From: Okapia johnstoni | Lineage: Eukaryota; Chordata; Mammalia; Artiodactyla; Giraffidae | Direction: 5' to 3' | Assembly (NCBI GenBank): GCA_024291935.2 | Contig: CM044316.1 | Span: 4,518,501-4,582,500 of the forward strand | Length of the DNA: 64,000 nt | Shown: one piece after another, positions 43,489-55,131 of the stretch | How the letters are laid out: the number at the start of each line of letters is the position of its first letter | Numbering within the stretch: the stretch's first letter is position 1 | Program-made: the position numbers and the translations under genes | The notes under the pieces: generated by a model | Told to the model about the DNA's origin: nothing | What the model saw: the letters and a program-made list of their open reading frames with translations, nothing else | The model's database searches: none

Positions 43489-44881
43489 GGTCCATACCAT
43501 TTCTGTCCTTTATTCTGCTCATCTTTGCATGAAATGTTCCCTTGGTATCTCTAATTTTCTTGAAGAGATCGCTAGTCTTTCCCATTCTATTGTTTTCCTC
43601 TATTTCTTTGCATTGATCACTGAGGAAGGCTTTCTTATCTCTCCTTGTTTTTCTTTGCAACTCTGCATTCAGATGGGTATATATTTCCTTTTCTCCTTTG
43701 CCTTTCACTTCTTTGCTTTTCTTAGCTATTTGTAAGGCCTCCTCAGACAACTATTTGCCCTGTTGCATTTCTTTTTCTTGGATGATTTCGGTCACCACCT
43801 CCTGAACAATGTCACGAACCTGAGTCCATAGTTCTTCAGGCACTCTCTCTATCAGATCTAATCCCTTGAATCTATTTGTCATTGCCCCTGTATAATCGTA
43901 AAGGATTTGGTTTAGGTCATATTTGAATGGCCTCATGGTTTTCCCTACTGTCTTCAATTTAAGTCTGAATTTTTCGATAAGGAGTTCATGATCTGAGCCA
44001 CAGTCAGCTCCCGGTCTTGTTTTTGCCGACTGTATAGGGCTTCTCCATCTTTGGCTGCAAAGAATATAATCAATCTGATTTCAGTATTGACCATCTGGTG
44101 ATGCCCATGTGTAGAGTCTTCTTTTGTGTGGTTGGAAGAGGGTGTTTGCTATGACCAGTGTATTCTCTTGGCAAAACTCTGTTAGCCTTTGCCCTGCTTC
44201 ATTTTGTACTCCAAGGCCAAATTTGCCTGTTACTCCAGGTATCTCTTGACTTCCTACTTTTGCATTCCATTCCCCTATGACAAAAAGGATATCTTTTTTC
44301 CATGTTAGTTCTAGAAGGTCTTGTAGGTCTTCATAGAACTGTTCAACTTCAGCTTCTTCAGCATAACTGGTTGGGGCATAGACTTGGATTACTGTGATAC
44401 TGAATTGTTTGCCTTGGAAACGAACCGAGTTCATTCTGGCATTTTTGAGATTGCATCCAAGTACTGCATTTCGGACTCTTTTGTTGACATATGAGGGCTA
44501 CTCCATTTCTTCTAAGGGATTCTTGCCAACGGTAGTAGATATAATGGGCATCTGAATTAATTTTGCCCACTCCCGTCCATTTTAGTTCACTAATTCCTGA
44601 AATGTCGATGTTCACTCTTGCCATCTCCTGCCTGACCACTTCCAATTTACCTTGATTCATGGGCCTAACATTCCAGGTTCCTATACAATATTGCTCTTTA
44701 CAGCATCGGGCTTTACTTCCGTCACCAGTCACATCCACAGCTGGGTGTTGTTTTCGCTTTGGCTCTGTCTCTGCATTCTTTCTGGAGTTATTTCTCCACT
44801 CTTCAGTAGCATATTGGCACCTACCGAACTGGGGAGTTCATCTTTCCGTGTCATATCTTTTTGCCTTTTCATATTGTTCAT

Positions 44882-45134
44882 TAAGGTGGTGTCATATGCA
44901 TATCTGAGGTTGTTGATGTTTCTCCCGGCAATCTTGCTTCCAGCTTGTGTGATTCATCCAGCTCAGCATTTCTCATGGTGTACTCTGCATATAAATTAAA
45001 TAAGCAGGGTGACAATATATAGCCTTGACGTACTCCCTAATTTGGAGCGAGTCCATTGTCCCATGTCTCGTTCTGTTGCTTCTTGACCTGCATACAGGTT
45101 TCTCAGGAGGCAGGTAAAGTGGTCTGGTATTCCC
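44882..45134 (-). mobile_element. BovB LINE fragment (reverse-transcriptase region)
   Basis: Abuts the 5' end of the large BovB copy but repeats a more 3' part of the element, so it is a separate fragment or a rearrangement product. Confidence 0.8.
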
Positions 45135-45179
45135 ATAACTCTCTACTTTCAGGTTGTGACTAGTGTTTTAGTCAACACA

Positions 45180-46620
45180 GAAAATTCAAAAAGCATCTGC
45201 TGGTCTTCAGACTCCAATGAGCGGTCATTCATTACTCCAATTGCCTTATTTAGTTTTCAGTAATAGAGATGTGGCCACAAAGGCTGAATGAGCCCAGAGA
45301 AATATGCATAAGGCCCAAATGATTGCAGTGGTTTTGTCTGCTCAAAGTCGACCAACTGGGAGACTGCTTTTTCTGGGCCAATATGGCCCTGGCAGACTAC
45401 TAGGTCCATGGATACCCAAACAAGGAAGGTGTATCCTAGGAGGACAAAAGGGACACTGGAGGGAAGACTTTGATCAATGTGCCCTTTGCACATAGCCAGG
45501 GCATTGGCAGATGGGTGCCCCAGGGGCCGGAGAGTGAGGTGGGGAGGCCCTCTGCCATTGTTGGTTTCACAGCCAGGAGACCTACCAGTCCGAAGCTACA
45601 AGGGGCTCTGCCTGGAGATGCTATCTACATAACTAGCCTCAGGTGTTATTGATGTGGCAGGCTACTTGATAGAATTTCTTATAGATAACCTTCTCGATCT
45701 TAACCCAAAGGATTGGAAAACTTGGCAGTCATAAGGAATATGTAATGAGGTTGTCAGGGAAGAAACAGGGGCACACTTCCCTGGAGCCGCTTTTGTGCAA
45801 TGTCAATGGCCAGCTGTTTTTACATTCCTTTCAATTTCTGCCTTATTGTCCCATTCCTTTGATGGGAAGAGATTTGTTAACTAAGTTAGGGTCATTCTGT
45901 TTCTCAAGGGGCAAGGGAACCACCCTTATCACCAAATGGTTCTAACAGGAAGCAGAAAGCGACAGATTGAATCTGAAGTTGAGATAGAAGCCTTAGTAGA
46001 CCCTGGAGTGTGGAGGATCGAGGATCCAGGCCTGGCCGAAGATATCCAGCCAGTGGTTATTAAACAAGATCCTCAAGAAATAGCTGTAGCTCACTGTAGG
46101 GGACATCAGTCTCAGATTCCCAGGTCTGAAACTGGAAAGGGAAATCACCACGTTGACCAAGAAGCAAAGAAAGCACCTTGCATACCAACAGATAAAATAA
46201 AAGCAGTTTTACACATGCCAGGCTTGATAGAGGAGATGCCACAACCCTGTTATATGAAGGGAGAAGATTGGGCTAAAAATAGGGGATTAATAAGTCAAAA
46301 GATATGGTATATGTTAGAGGAAAAGATTATGATTCCACAAACTCAGTGATGGAAAGTAATCAAGGCTTTACATGAAACCATCCATGATGGACGTGAAGCT
46401 CTTCGGAATTTACTGCAAAGACAGAATATTGTGCTTTTATTCCATATAACTCTGCTAATGTATCTCAATTATTGAGTCACATTACACAAAAAATAGAGGC
46501 TGTAAATGACCCTCTCCCAGATTTAGGAACTATTTTGGGAAAATGGTTCAAGTCCCCAAGATCATGGCTAAAATTTTGGAACAGGAACTATGATGCCTCT
46601 GTGTTTGCTTGTGTGTGCAT
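45180..46620 (+). pseudogene. Decayed endogenous retrovirus internal region (protease, integrase and envelope remnants)
   Basis: A gammaretrovirus-like protease C-terminus with the GRDLLTKL motif occurs at about 45865-45895. The open stretch 45936-46349 begins with sequence like the start of reverse transcriptase and then passes to an RNase H-like end (HCRGHQ near 46092), so most of the polymerase is deleted. About 46349-46440 reads like an integrase N-terminal segment, and 46450-46600 resembles the transmembrane envelope end. A stop follows at 46347. The element is plainly defective. Confidence 0.65.
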
Positions 46621-46704
46621 ATGTGTCTATGTGTGTGTTATAGACATATAGCATTGCCAAAAATTGATTCATAAAATGGCTCTATTTGATTGACTTAAAG
46701 GAAA

Positions 46705-47851
46705 TTCAGTTCAGTTCAGTTCAGCTGTCACTCAGTCATGTCTGACTCTTTGCAACCCCATGAACTGCAGCATGCCAGGCCTCCCTGTCCATCACCAACT
46801 CCTGGAGTTTCCCCAAACCCATGTCCTTTAAGTCGGTGATGCCATCCAACCATCTCATCCTCTGTCGTCCCTGTCTCCTCCTGCCTTCAATCTTTCCCAG
46901 CATCAGGGTCTTTTCAAATGAGTCAGCTCTTGGCATCAGGTGGCCAAAATATTGGAGTTTCAGCTTCAACATCAGTCCTTACAAAGAACACTCAGGACTG
47001 ATTTCCTTTAGGATGGACTGGTTGGATCTCCTTGCAGTCCAAGGGACTCTCAAGAGTCTTCTCCAACACTACAGTTCAGAAGCATCAATTCTTGGGCGCT
47101 CAGCTTTCTTTATAGTCCGACTCTCACATCCATACATGACCACTGGAAAAATCATAGCCTTGACTAGACGGACCTTTGTTGGCAAAGTAATGTCTCTGCT
47201 TTTTAATACGCTGTCTAGGTTGGTCATGACTTTCCTTCCAAGGAGTAAGCGTCTTTTAATTTCATGGCTGAAATCACCATCTGCAGTGATTTTGGAGCCC
47301 AGAAAAATAAAGTCTGACACTGTTTCCACTGTTTCCCCATCTATTTCCCATGAAGTGATGGGACCAGATGCCATGATATTGGTTTTCTGAATGTTGAGCT
47401 TTAAGCCAACTTCTTCACTCTCCTCTTTCACTTTCATCAAGAGGCTCTTTAGTTCCTCTTTACTTTCTGCCATAAAGGTGGTGTCATCTGCATATCTGAG
47501 GTTATTGATATTTCTCCCAGCAATCTTGATTCCAGCTTGTGCTTCTTCCAGCCCAGCATTTCCCATGATGTACTCAGTATATAAGTTAAATAAGCAGGGT
47601 GACAATATACAGCCTTGACGTACTCCTTTTCCTATTTGGAACCAGTCTGTTGTTCCATGTCCAGTTCTAACTGTTGCTTCCTGACCTGCATACAGGTTTC
47701 TCAAGAGGCAAGTCAGGTGGTCCGGTATTCCCATCTCTTTCAGAATTTTCCACAGTTTATTGTGATCCACACAGTCAAAGGCTTTGGCATAGACAATAAA
47801 GCAGAAATAGATGTTTTTCTGGAACTCTCTTGCTTTTTCGATGATCCAGCA
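46705..47851 (-). mobile_element. BovB LINE, 5'-truncated
   Basis: The reverse strand gives the 3' half of the reverse transcriptase (open 47866-47069, with YADD) and the C-terminal domain to the CAGTTCAGTTCAGTTCAG end. Inserted into retroviral remnant sequence. Confidence 0.92.
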
Positions 47852-47859
47852 AATAATTA

Positions 47860-48655
47860 AACACATATAAATATTAAGAAATATAGAATAATCTGGCCAG
47901 AATAGATTTCAGGTCTATGTTATCTGGAAAATATTCAGGGTAAAACTGATATCTGGTATTGAAGGTGGCTTAAACTTGTTGGTTGATTAATACAGACATG
48001 TCTTTAGAGTCATCAATGTTAAGTATAATACTTCTGTTGTACCTAGGTTTACTAGATCTAATTATATCTATCAAAAATTTGTCAGCAAGAAAAGTAACTC
48101 AACATGGAAAAACAAACTTTTAAGGAAAATCAGATATGTGTTTTTAGTAAAAAAAGGTTTGAGGAATGAAAAAATACTGAAAAGAATTATGCATGATCAG
48201 GATTTTCTAAGATTGGATTAAATTTAGTTGGGTAAATGGATTTTGTTGGGAATGGGCTAGGACAAGACTGGATTTGGATTCTCCCTCCGAAGTATTCTTG
48301 AAATGCTGCATTTCACAACAGATTGTGTGAGTTTCTTGGCCTTTAATTGATTTGTATTTGCTGGTTAGATCTTTTGTAACTTTGGTTAAGGAATAAGTGT
48401 TGTCTCACAGTAACCTATAGTCTTATTTGACAAGTTTTAAAACTTTTTGACAAACGTCTGGAATACCAAATTTTAATTAATTTTAATTAAATTTCTGATT
48501 TCCAGCTTTAGAGGGTCCCTGAGATATCTCAAAGAGAAATATTTAACACACATATTTGGTACACACATATTTAATACACATATTTGGTATATTACGTTAA
48601 ATATTATTGTAATGTAATATAAATGGTTATTGTAACCAAGATTTTTTTTTTTTAT
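47860..48655 (+). repeat. Unassigned AT-rich sequence, probably retroviral remnant
   Basis: Parts (48365-48480) resemble 58030-58160, and 46595-46690 resembles 54376-54500, so the same old repeat family recurs through this gene-free region. No gene signal was seen. Confidence 0.4.
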
Positions 48656-48661
48656 CGATTA

Positions 48662-48872
48662 TACTGTGTGCTGTGTGCTTAGTTGCTCAGTCTTGCCCAA
48701 CTCTTTGCAACCCCATGGACTGTAGCCCACCAGGCTCCTCTGTCCATAGGGATTCTCCAGGCAAGAATACAGGAAGAGGGTTGCCATGCCCTTCTCCAGG
48801 GAATCTTCCCAACCCAGGGATCAAACCCAGGTCGCTCACAATGCAGGCGGATTCTTTACAATTACACTGTAA
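48662..48872 (-). repeat. Bov-tA SINE
   Basis: Reverse copy with TTGCTCAGTCTTGCCCAACT and CAATGCAGGCGGATTCTTTA blocks. Confidence 0.85.
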
Positions 48873-49109
48873 TCAGATATTTAACCATGCCTTTTAAGTC
48901 TTTTGTCATTTATAGATATTTTTGTACTCTGGTGCTGTTATAAAAAGTGCTTCATCACCCAGAAGATTCTTAAGAAGGCTAAGGAAGTATTTGCTGTAGC
49001 AAATACTGAGGGACCCTGTTATGGTAGCGCTTATCCAGTACTTGTTCTCTCCACCCATTTAACCTACAAATGTCCGTCTCCCTCTCTTGCTTAACTGCGC
49101 TCTGAAAAT

Positions 49110-49535
49110 GATTGCCATCTAGCTACACTTGATGTTTATCCTCCCAAGGCAACACTCCCTAACACTCCTTCCCTCTGGGAGCACTCTTCATTCCAGAAAG
49201 AATGTTACTGAAGGATGACCTCTAAGACCACCAGAACCTGTCTTGGAATCACATGATGCCGGCTCTCGTGATCTCAGTGACCCCAGGAGGAGGAGAGGAA
49301 TGTAAGACCATAGCAGCTCTGATACTTATCTTCAGCCTTATTTTCCATCCTAAAACTCTAAGGCCTCTTCTAATGTCCCAGGAGGTGGGGCCCGGTCTTG
49401 AAAGCATTAGCTTGCTGTGGTCCCCTTTGCCTTGCAAAGTAATAAACCTACTCCTTTCTAGTCCTCCAAAACCCTTGTCTCCATATTCACATTCAGCACC
49501 GGTGAACAGAGCCCGGGTTTGTTTTTTTGCGACAC
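49110..49535 (+). mobile_element. LTR-like segment
   Basis: AATAAA (49441) is followed by CCTACTCCTTTCTAGTCC and then a T/G-rich stretch, like an LTR R/U5. Boundaries are uncertain. Confidence 0.35.
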
Positions 49536-49799
49536 AGTGGCATCAGTTCCACATGAAGATGATGGCTATGTGGGGGTTCCAGTCCATACGGATTAAAACA
49601 AGGAGATGTCCTGACCTGGGGCCCCTGGGTCATGTATCTGGAGATTTTTAGTCGCTGACAGGAGGGTCCACACCCCTATTCAGTCTTGAAGCCGTTACAG
49701 AAGCTAACGACCGTTGTCCTTCTGCTTCTCATAAGAATATGGGAGTAAAATCTCCAAGGGCAGAACGAAACAGGATGGGAGGAGACCGGGCACAGTCTT

Positions 49800-50340
49800 T
49801 GAGAGAATGACATAGCCCAAGGACACAACACAAACTGGTAAGAACCAAATGGGTTCAAGATGGTGGACAAGACAACTTCCACTAGACTTTGAGCCTCAGT
49901 ATACGCTCACTGTAACACATCAGCAAGCCAAGTGACACACTCGCATGCGCCATGACAGTTCCAAGGCTGACCATCAAAGATCAAAAAGAGGCGGCCCTAT
50001 TCCTGGAAATCTCTGCCCCTTCCCAAATAGTTGGAATAATCCTGCTCCTTAACTTACGAAATTACCCAGCCCATAAAAGCTAACCACGCCACATTTTGAG
50101 GCCACACTTGCCCTCTGCGACAGCCCACACGCTTGTCTGTGAAATGTGTTTCTTTCTAAATAAATCCACTTCTTACCTATCACTTTGTCTCTCACTGAAT
50201 TCTTTCTGTGATGAGACATCAAGAACCTAAGCTTCATTAGGTCCTGAAACCGTATGTTGTGATCTCAGTTGGAAGACTGGGTTTTGGCTGTGTTCCAGTC
50301 CCAGCCCCATGGGTTCAAGTCCCAGTCTGAGCTGAAAGTG
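49800..50340 (+). mobile_element. Endogenous retrovirus LTR, 3' member of a pair
   Basis: Direct-repeat partner of 38040-38676, with CATAAAAGC (about 50081), AATAAA (50160) and a shared 3' part. A purine-rich stretch precedes it (49757-49785). Its last bases are cut by the Bov-tA at 50340. Confidence 0.65.
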
Positions 50341-50549
50341 AAGTGAAAGTGAAAGTTACTCAGTCATGTCCAACTCTTTGCGGCCCCATGGACGATAGCC
50401 TGCCAGGTTCCTCTGTCCATGGAATTCTCCAGGCCACAATACTGGCGTGGATAAGCCATTCCTTTTTCCAGGGGATCTTCCCAGAGATCAAACCCTGGTC
50501 TCCCACATTACAGGCAGATTCTTTACCATCTGAGCCACAAGGGAAGCCC
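50340..50549 (-). repeat. Bov-tA SINE
   Basis: Reverse copy ending TACCATCTGAGCCACAAGGG. Confidence 0.85.
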
Positions 50550-50582
50550 ACAGTCTGAGCTGATAGATGATGTCATCAGCAG

Positions 50583-50805
50583 AGCTTCCCAGGTGACACT
50601 AGTGGTAAAGAACCCACCTGCCAATACAGGAGACACCAGAGACATGGGTTCAATCCCTGGGTGGGGAAGATCCCCTGGAGGAGGGCATGGCAACCCAATC
50701 CAGCATTCTTGCCTGGAGAGTCCCATAAACAGAGGAGCTTAACAGGCTACAGTCCATAGGGTCTCAAAGAGTTGGACTGAAATGACTTACCACGCACACA
50801 CACGA
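50583..50805 (+). repeat. Bov-tA SINE
   Basis: Forward copy from GCTTCCCAGGTGACACTAG to a CACGCACACACAC tail. Confidence 0.85.
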
Positions 50806-50932
50806 TGTCATCAGGGATTGGGAATTTGGCTTTATCTGACCATTTGGCATTCCCTATCAAAGGATTACTGATTTTCTGGTTGAAAAGAAATTTAAGACCC
50901 ATTAAGGATTTAGTGCCCAGAGACTAGTTAGG

Positions 50933-51035
50933 GAATTCTTTGGCCATCCAGTGGTTAAGATTCCATACTTCCACTCCAGGGGTTTGATCCCTGGTCAGGG
51001 AACTAAGAAACTACATGGTGTGGCCAAAAATTTTT
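50933..51035 (+). repeat. CHR-type SINE
   Basis: Forward tRNA-like copy (GGGAATTCTTTGGCCATCCA, GGTTTGATCCCTGGTCAGGG). 51040-51780 shows no gene. Confidence 0.75.
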
Positions 51036-51784
51036 TTTAAAGGTTAAAATGTCAAAAGAATTTAGCACCCATCAGGAGGAACAGCTTTTGATGCCTGGAC
51101 CGGTGATTTGGAGTGTTTCCGTTGAAAGAATTCAGAACATGCCACCCCGCCCCCCGGCCACACACACCAATATGCTGCTCTAGCAGATTGATTATTTTTT
51201 GAGTTCAAGGCATTAGTATAACAGCAAGATGCAAGAAGGGCTCTGGGAACTTCCTTTTTCTTCCTGAAAGCAAGAAATAAACTTCCCATGGGAAAGTTTT
51301 CTTCCCAGTACTGGGAGGAAGAAACCTTTTATCCTCAGAGACAGAGTCAGATTTTTCTCAAAAGATTTTTTTCCATGAGGAAAATCTGTACCAACAGGGC
51401 TTTTGAAATAACTTATCTTCCTTGTCTCCCCAGGTATTTCATAGCTTTTCTGTAGTTGCCCCTCTGTTCAACCTAGTAAATAACAAGTCTTTTTGGTCTT
51501 CATTTTCTTTTTTTTTTTTGGCAAAGATTCCCACATACACATAAATAAATTTTGTGTGCTTTTCCCCCTGTTAATCTGTCTTGTATGTCAGTTTCAGTTG
51601 AAGACCCTAGAAGGAGGAGGAAAATTCTACATCTACTATGGTTCTGGAGACAAGAATGGGCTAGCATTAGCAGGGATGCAACTGACTTCTGGGTCTGCAA
51701 CTGAGAGATCCAAGGACCAGGCTGGAGCAGAAGCTAGAATCTTTACCATGTCTGTCTCCCTGATTGCTGTCTGTGGTACGTCGC

Positions 51785-51920
51785 AGAGAGAGAAGTCACT
51801 CAGTCGTGTCCGACTCTTTGCGACCCCATGGACTGTAGCCTACCAGGCTCCTCCGTCCATGGGATTTTTCCAGGCAAGAGTACTGGAGTGGGTTGCCATT
51901 CCCTTCTCCAAAGGCAGAGA
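51785..51920 (-). repeat. Bov-A part of a Bov-tA SINE
   Basis: Reverse Bov-A monomer; the tRNA-like half is missing. Confidence 0.8.
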
Positions 51921-52029
51921 GGATGGTAAACAATTTCTCCTTATCCTTTTCTTTCTGGGTGGATTGGCCAGAGAAAAGCATTCATAAGGATTAGTTCTTT
52001 GGGTAATTAAGTCTTGTGAACTTTTTTCT

Positions 52030-52492
52030 TTTTTTGGCAGTGCTGTAAGGAAAGCAGGATCTTAGTTCCTTGACCATGTTTGGAACCTGTGCCCCTGGTA
52101 GTGGAAGCTCTGAGTCCTAAGAAGGCAATGGCACCCCACTCCAGTACTCTTGCCTGGAAAATTCCATGGATGGAGGAGCCTGCTAGGCTGCAGTCCATGG
52201 GGCTGCGAAGAGTCGGACACGACTGAGCGACTTCACTTTCACTTTTCCCTTTCATGCATTGGAGAAAGAAATGGCAACCCACTCCAGTGTTCTTGCCTGG
52301 AGAATCCCAGGGGCGGCAGAGCCTGGTGGGCTGCCGTCTGTGGGGGTCGCACAGAGTCAGACATGACTGACGTGACTTAGCAGCAGCAGCAGCAAGGAAA
52401 GCAGGATCTTAGTTCCTTGACCATGGTTGGAACCTGTGCCGCCGGTAGTGGAAGCTCTGAGTCCTAACCGCTGGACCACGAGGAAATTCCCA
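52030..52492 (-). repeat. CHR-type SINE split by Bov-A2, with 74-bp duplication
   Basis: A reverse CHR-type SINE. Its segment 52047-52120 is repeated at 52394-52467 with only three mismatches in 74 bp, the two copies directly abutting the Bov-A2 between them. Confidence 0.85.
52121..52393 (+). repeat. Bov-A2 SINE
   Basis: Forward dimer ending in a (CAG)n-like tail. Flanked on both sides by the 74-bp direct repeat. Confidence 0.9.
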
Positions 52493-52814
52493 GAACTCTT
52501 GTAAATTTTGTGTGGGGTACCCACTTGTTGAGCCTTTCCCTCTCAGAGACAGCTATTTCCTCTTTGTCTCCTATTTTGTGCTGAGAGCTTGGCTTGGCTT
52601 TCTGTCTGCCGGGACATGCCGGCATGTTTGGTCCTGAGTGTCAGACCATCAGGTGAGAACCTTGAGAATATGCTGATGGCCACACACAAATGTATATTGC
52701 ACCCCATTTGTGGCTAGGGTCCTACCAACCACTGGGCCCTTTTGCCAGCCTCTGAGGGAAATTGTCTAAGTCTTTCTCTCTTTTGGTCATCTTTGAGAGA
52801 GGGTCTGGATCTTG

Positions 52815-53035
52815 AAAGGGCTTCCCAGGTTGCATTAGTAGTAAAGAACCCACCTGGCAATGCAGGAAACATCAGAGATGTGGGTTCGATCCCTGGGTCG
52901 GGAAGATCCCCTGGAGGAGGGCATGGCAATGCACTCCATTATTCTTGCCTAGAGAATCCCCTGGACAGAGGAGCCTGGTGGGCTATATAGTCCATGGGTC
53001 CCAAAGATCTGGACACGACTGAAGTGATTTAGCAC
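52815..53035 (+). repeat. Bov-tA SINE
   Basis: Forward copy beginning GGGCTTCCCAGGTTGCATTA. Confidence 0.85.
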
Positions 53036-53103
53036 ACTTGCTGGATTTGAGAGGGCTCCATCTTTTGCACTCTCTTTGGGAAAATCTCATGCATCCACTA
53101 GAG

Positions 53104-53325
53104 GGCTTCTCTGGTGGCTCAGATGGGAAAGAATCTGCTTGAAATGTGGGAGACCTGGATTCGATCCCTGGGTCGGGAAGATTCCCTGGAGAAAGGAATG
53201 GCTACCCATTCCAGTATTCTGGCCTAGAGAATTCCATGGATTGAGAAGCCTGGTGGGGTTACAGCCCATGGAGTCACAAAGAGTCAGACATGACTGAGCG
53301 ACTAACACTTTCACTTTGCTTCATG
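53104..53325 (+). repeat. Bov-tA SINE
   Basis: Forward, well preserved copy from GGCTTCTCTGGTGGCTCAGA to GAGCGACTAACACTTTCACT. Confidence 0.88.
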
Positions 53326-53651
53326 CACCCATGGTTTAGTCACAGGAGACTGACTGATTTTGAATCACTTGAAATAATTACGCTTTGGTTTAAAAAAAGT
53401 AGAAAAAAAATGAGTTCAGTACTCTTGGGAAAATTTACTGTTTGTCTGAGCTGAAACCAGATATTGAAAGGATTTTTTTTTTTAAGGAAGTCTATGGCTT
53501 ATTTGGAGAAATTGGCTTAATTGGAGATATATTCAGAGTCTGATTGGAAGGGTAATCAAGGCCTTCTCTCCTAAGCTAAAATGGAACTATATATCAGAGG
53601 GCTATTTGGAAACACATCGGCAAGCAAAAAAGTTTTAAAAGCCTATTTTCA

Positions 53652-54235
53652 AGGGCTTCCCTCGTGGCTCAGTGGTAAAGAATCCCTCTGACATGGAGAA
53701 GGAAATGGCAACCCACTCCAGTATTCTTGCCTGGGAAATCCCATGGAAAGAGAAGCCTGGTGGGCTACAATCCATGGGGTCTCAAGAGTGAGACACGACT
53801 GAGTGCCTAAACAATAACAGACTCAGGTTTTCTTATTGCTAAGATTTTGCCTCCCTTGCCTTATTGTATGTTCTCTCTCTCTGTATAGTCTTAACATTTT
53901 TTTTTCCAGAACAATTTGAGAATAAATTGCAAACATCATAGCCCTTTACTCCTTCTGTGATACAAAAAAAAAAAAAGAATCCCTCTGACAATGCAGAAGA
54001 CAAGAGTTGAATCCCTGATCGAGAAAGATCCCACGTGCCTTGGAGCAACTAAGCCCATGTGCCATAACTGCTGAAGCCACCGCCCTCTAGAGCCCGTGCT
54101 CCACACCTTCTCCACAATGAGAAGCCTGTGAATCTGCTAGAGAGTCAACTAGAGAGTAGCCACCACTGTCCGCAACTAGAGAAAAGCCCTCGCAGCAACG
54201 AAGATTCAGCATGGCCATAAATAAATAAATAAAAA
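53652..54235 (+). repeat. CHR-type SINE interrupted by a composite insertion
   Basis: The CHR-type SINE runs 53652-53693 and resumes 53991-54235, ending in AAATAAATAAATAAA. The break carries the 17-bp duplication AAAGAATCCCTCTGACA (53677-53693 and 53974-53990). Confidence 0.85.
53694..53973 (+). mobile_element. Bov-A-headed insertion with extra 3' sequence and poly(A)
   Basis: It starts with a Bov-A monomer (53694-53815), continues with about 145 bp not belonging to the SINE (parts resemble L1), and ends in a run of A. The 17-bp target duplication shows that it inserted as one unit, as in 3' transduction. Confidence 0.8.
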
Positions 54236-54663
54236 GCCTTCTTCACAAATATTAGTAAACTTGTTCCATCTGAACACACAATATGCATCCAACTATTTTT
54301 TCTTAAATAATGAGTTTAAAATTCTTGTACCCGCTTCATGGCTAAACTTTAAAAGTAAAAGCTACAAACTCTTGTTTGCTTCTGTCTCTATGATGGTTTG
54401 TCTGCATATCTGTGTTACATGTATGTAATATTTTTCTACCTCTAGGAAGTATTGCTAAAAATTAACTGGTAAAAGAGCTCTATTTGGTTGGCTTTAAAAA
54501 AAGGTACTTACATAAATTGATTAGTCAAACAAACAGATTTAGTTGTCTCGGCTATATGTTCAAGATTTTAAAACCATAAACTCAACTTAAGGACAAAACA
54601 GATGATAAAAGTGAGCTGCTTAACATATATCAACAGTAAATTTTAAAATAACAGAAGTCTGCA

Positions 54664-54900
54664 CTTCCCTGGTGGCACAGTGAATAAGAATCCACCTGCC
54701 AGTGCAGGGGACACTGGTTCGATCCCTGGTCCAGGAAGATCCCTCTTGCCGGGGAGCAACTCCGCCTGTGTGCCACAACCACTGAGCCGGTGCTCTAGAT
54801 CCCGTGCTCTGCAGCAAGAGAAACCACCACAGTAAGAAACCCGGGCACTGCAGTGAAGATCCTGCAGATCCAAAAATAATCAATCAATTAAAAAATAATA
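54664..54900 (+). repeat. CHR-type SINE
   Basis: Forward copy from CACTTCCCTGGTGGCACAG to an A-rich tail. 54240-54660 is AT-rich, with 54376-54500 similar to 46595-46690. Confidence 0.85.
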
Positions 54901-55131
54901 TAAAGGAAGTCATATATTTAACTTTTTACATTTTGACACTTGCCTGATTTATCAACAAGAAAAACAGTGTAAGGTCATGGCTAGCTATTTAATGACTCAT
55001 GAAAATTTCACGAGTAATCTAATTGTTAGGAAACAAGTTAAGTAATACATATAAATGAGATACACGTTTATAAGTGAGCTTTTCAACAATAATTATGTGT
55101 TACAATATGTGTGCTTAAAAATAGCTTCCAG

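Larger units (their letters stand above)
40575..44881 (-). mobile_element. BovB LINE, near full length, interrupted by two solo LTRs
   Basis: The reverse strand reads, from 44881 down, the 5' region, endonuclease (frames at 44738-44081), linker, reverse transcriptase (42565-42074 and 42034-41646) and the 3' end at about 40575. Removing the LTRs at 40685-41209 and 42705-43488 leaves about 3.0 kb, close to a full BovB. Many stops and frameshifts show that it is dead. Confidence 0.9.
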
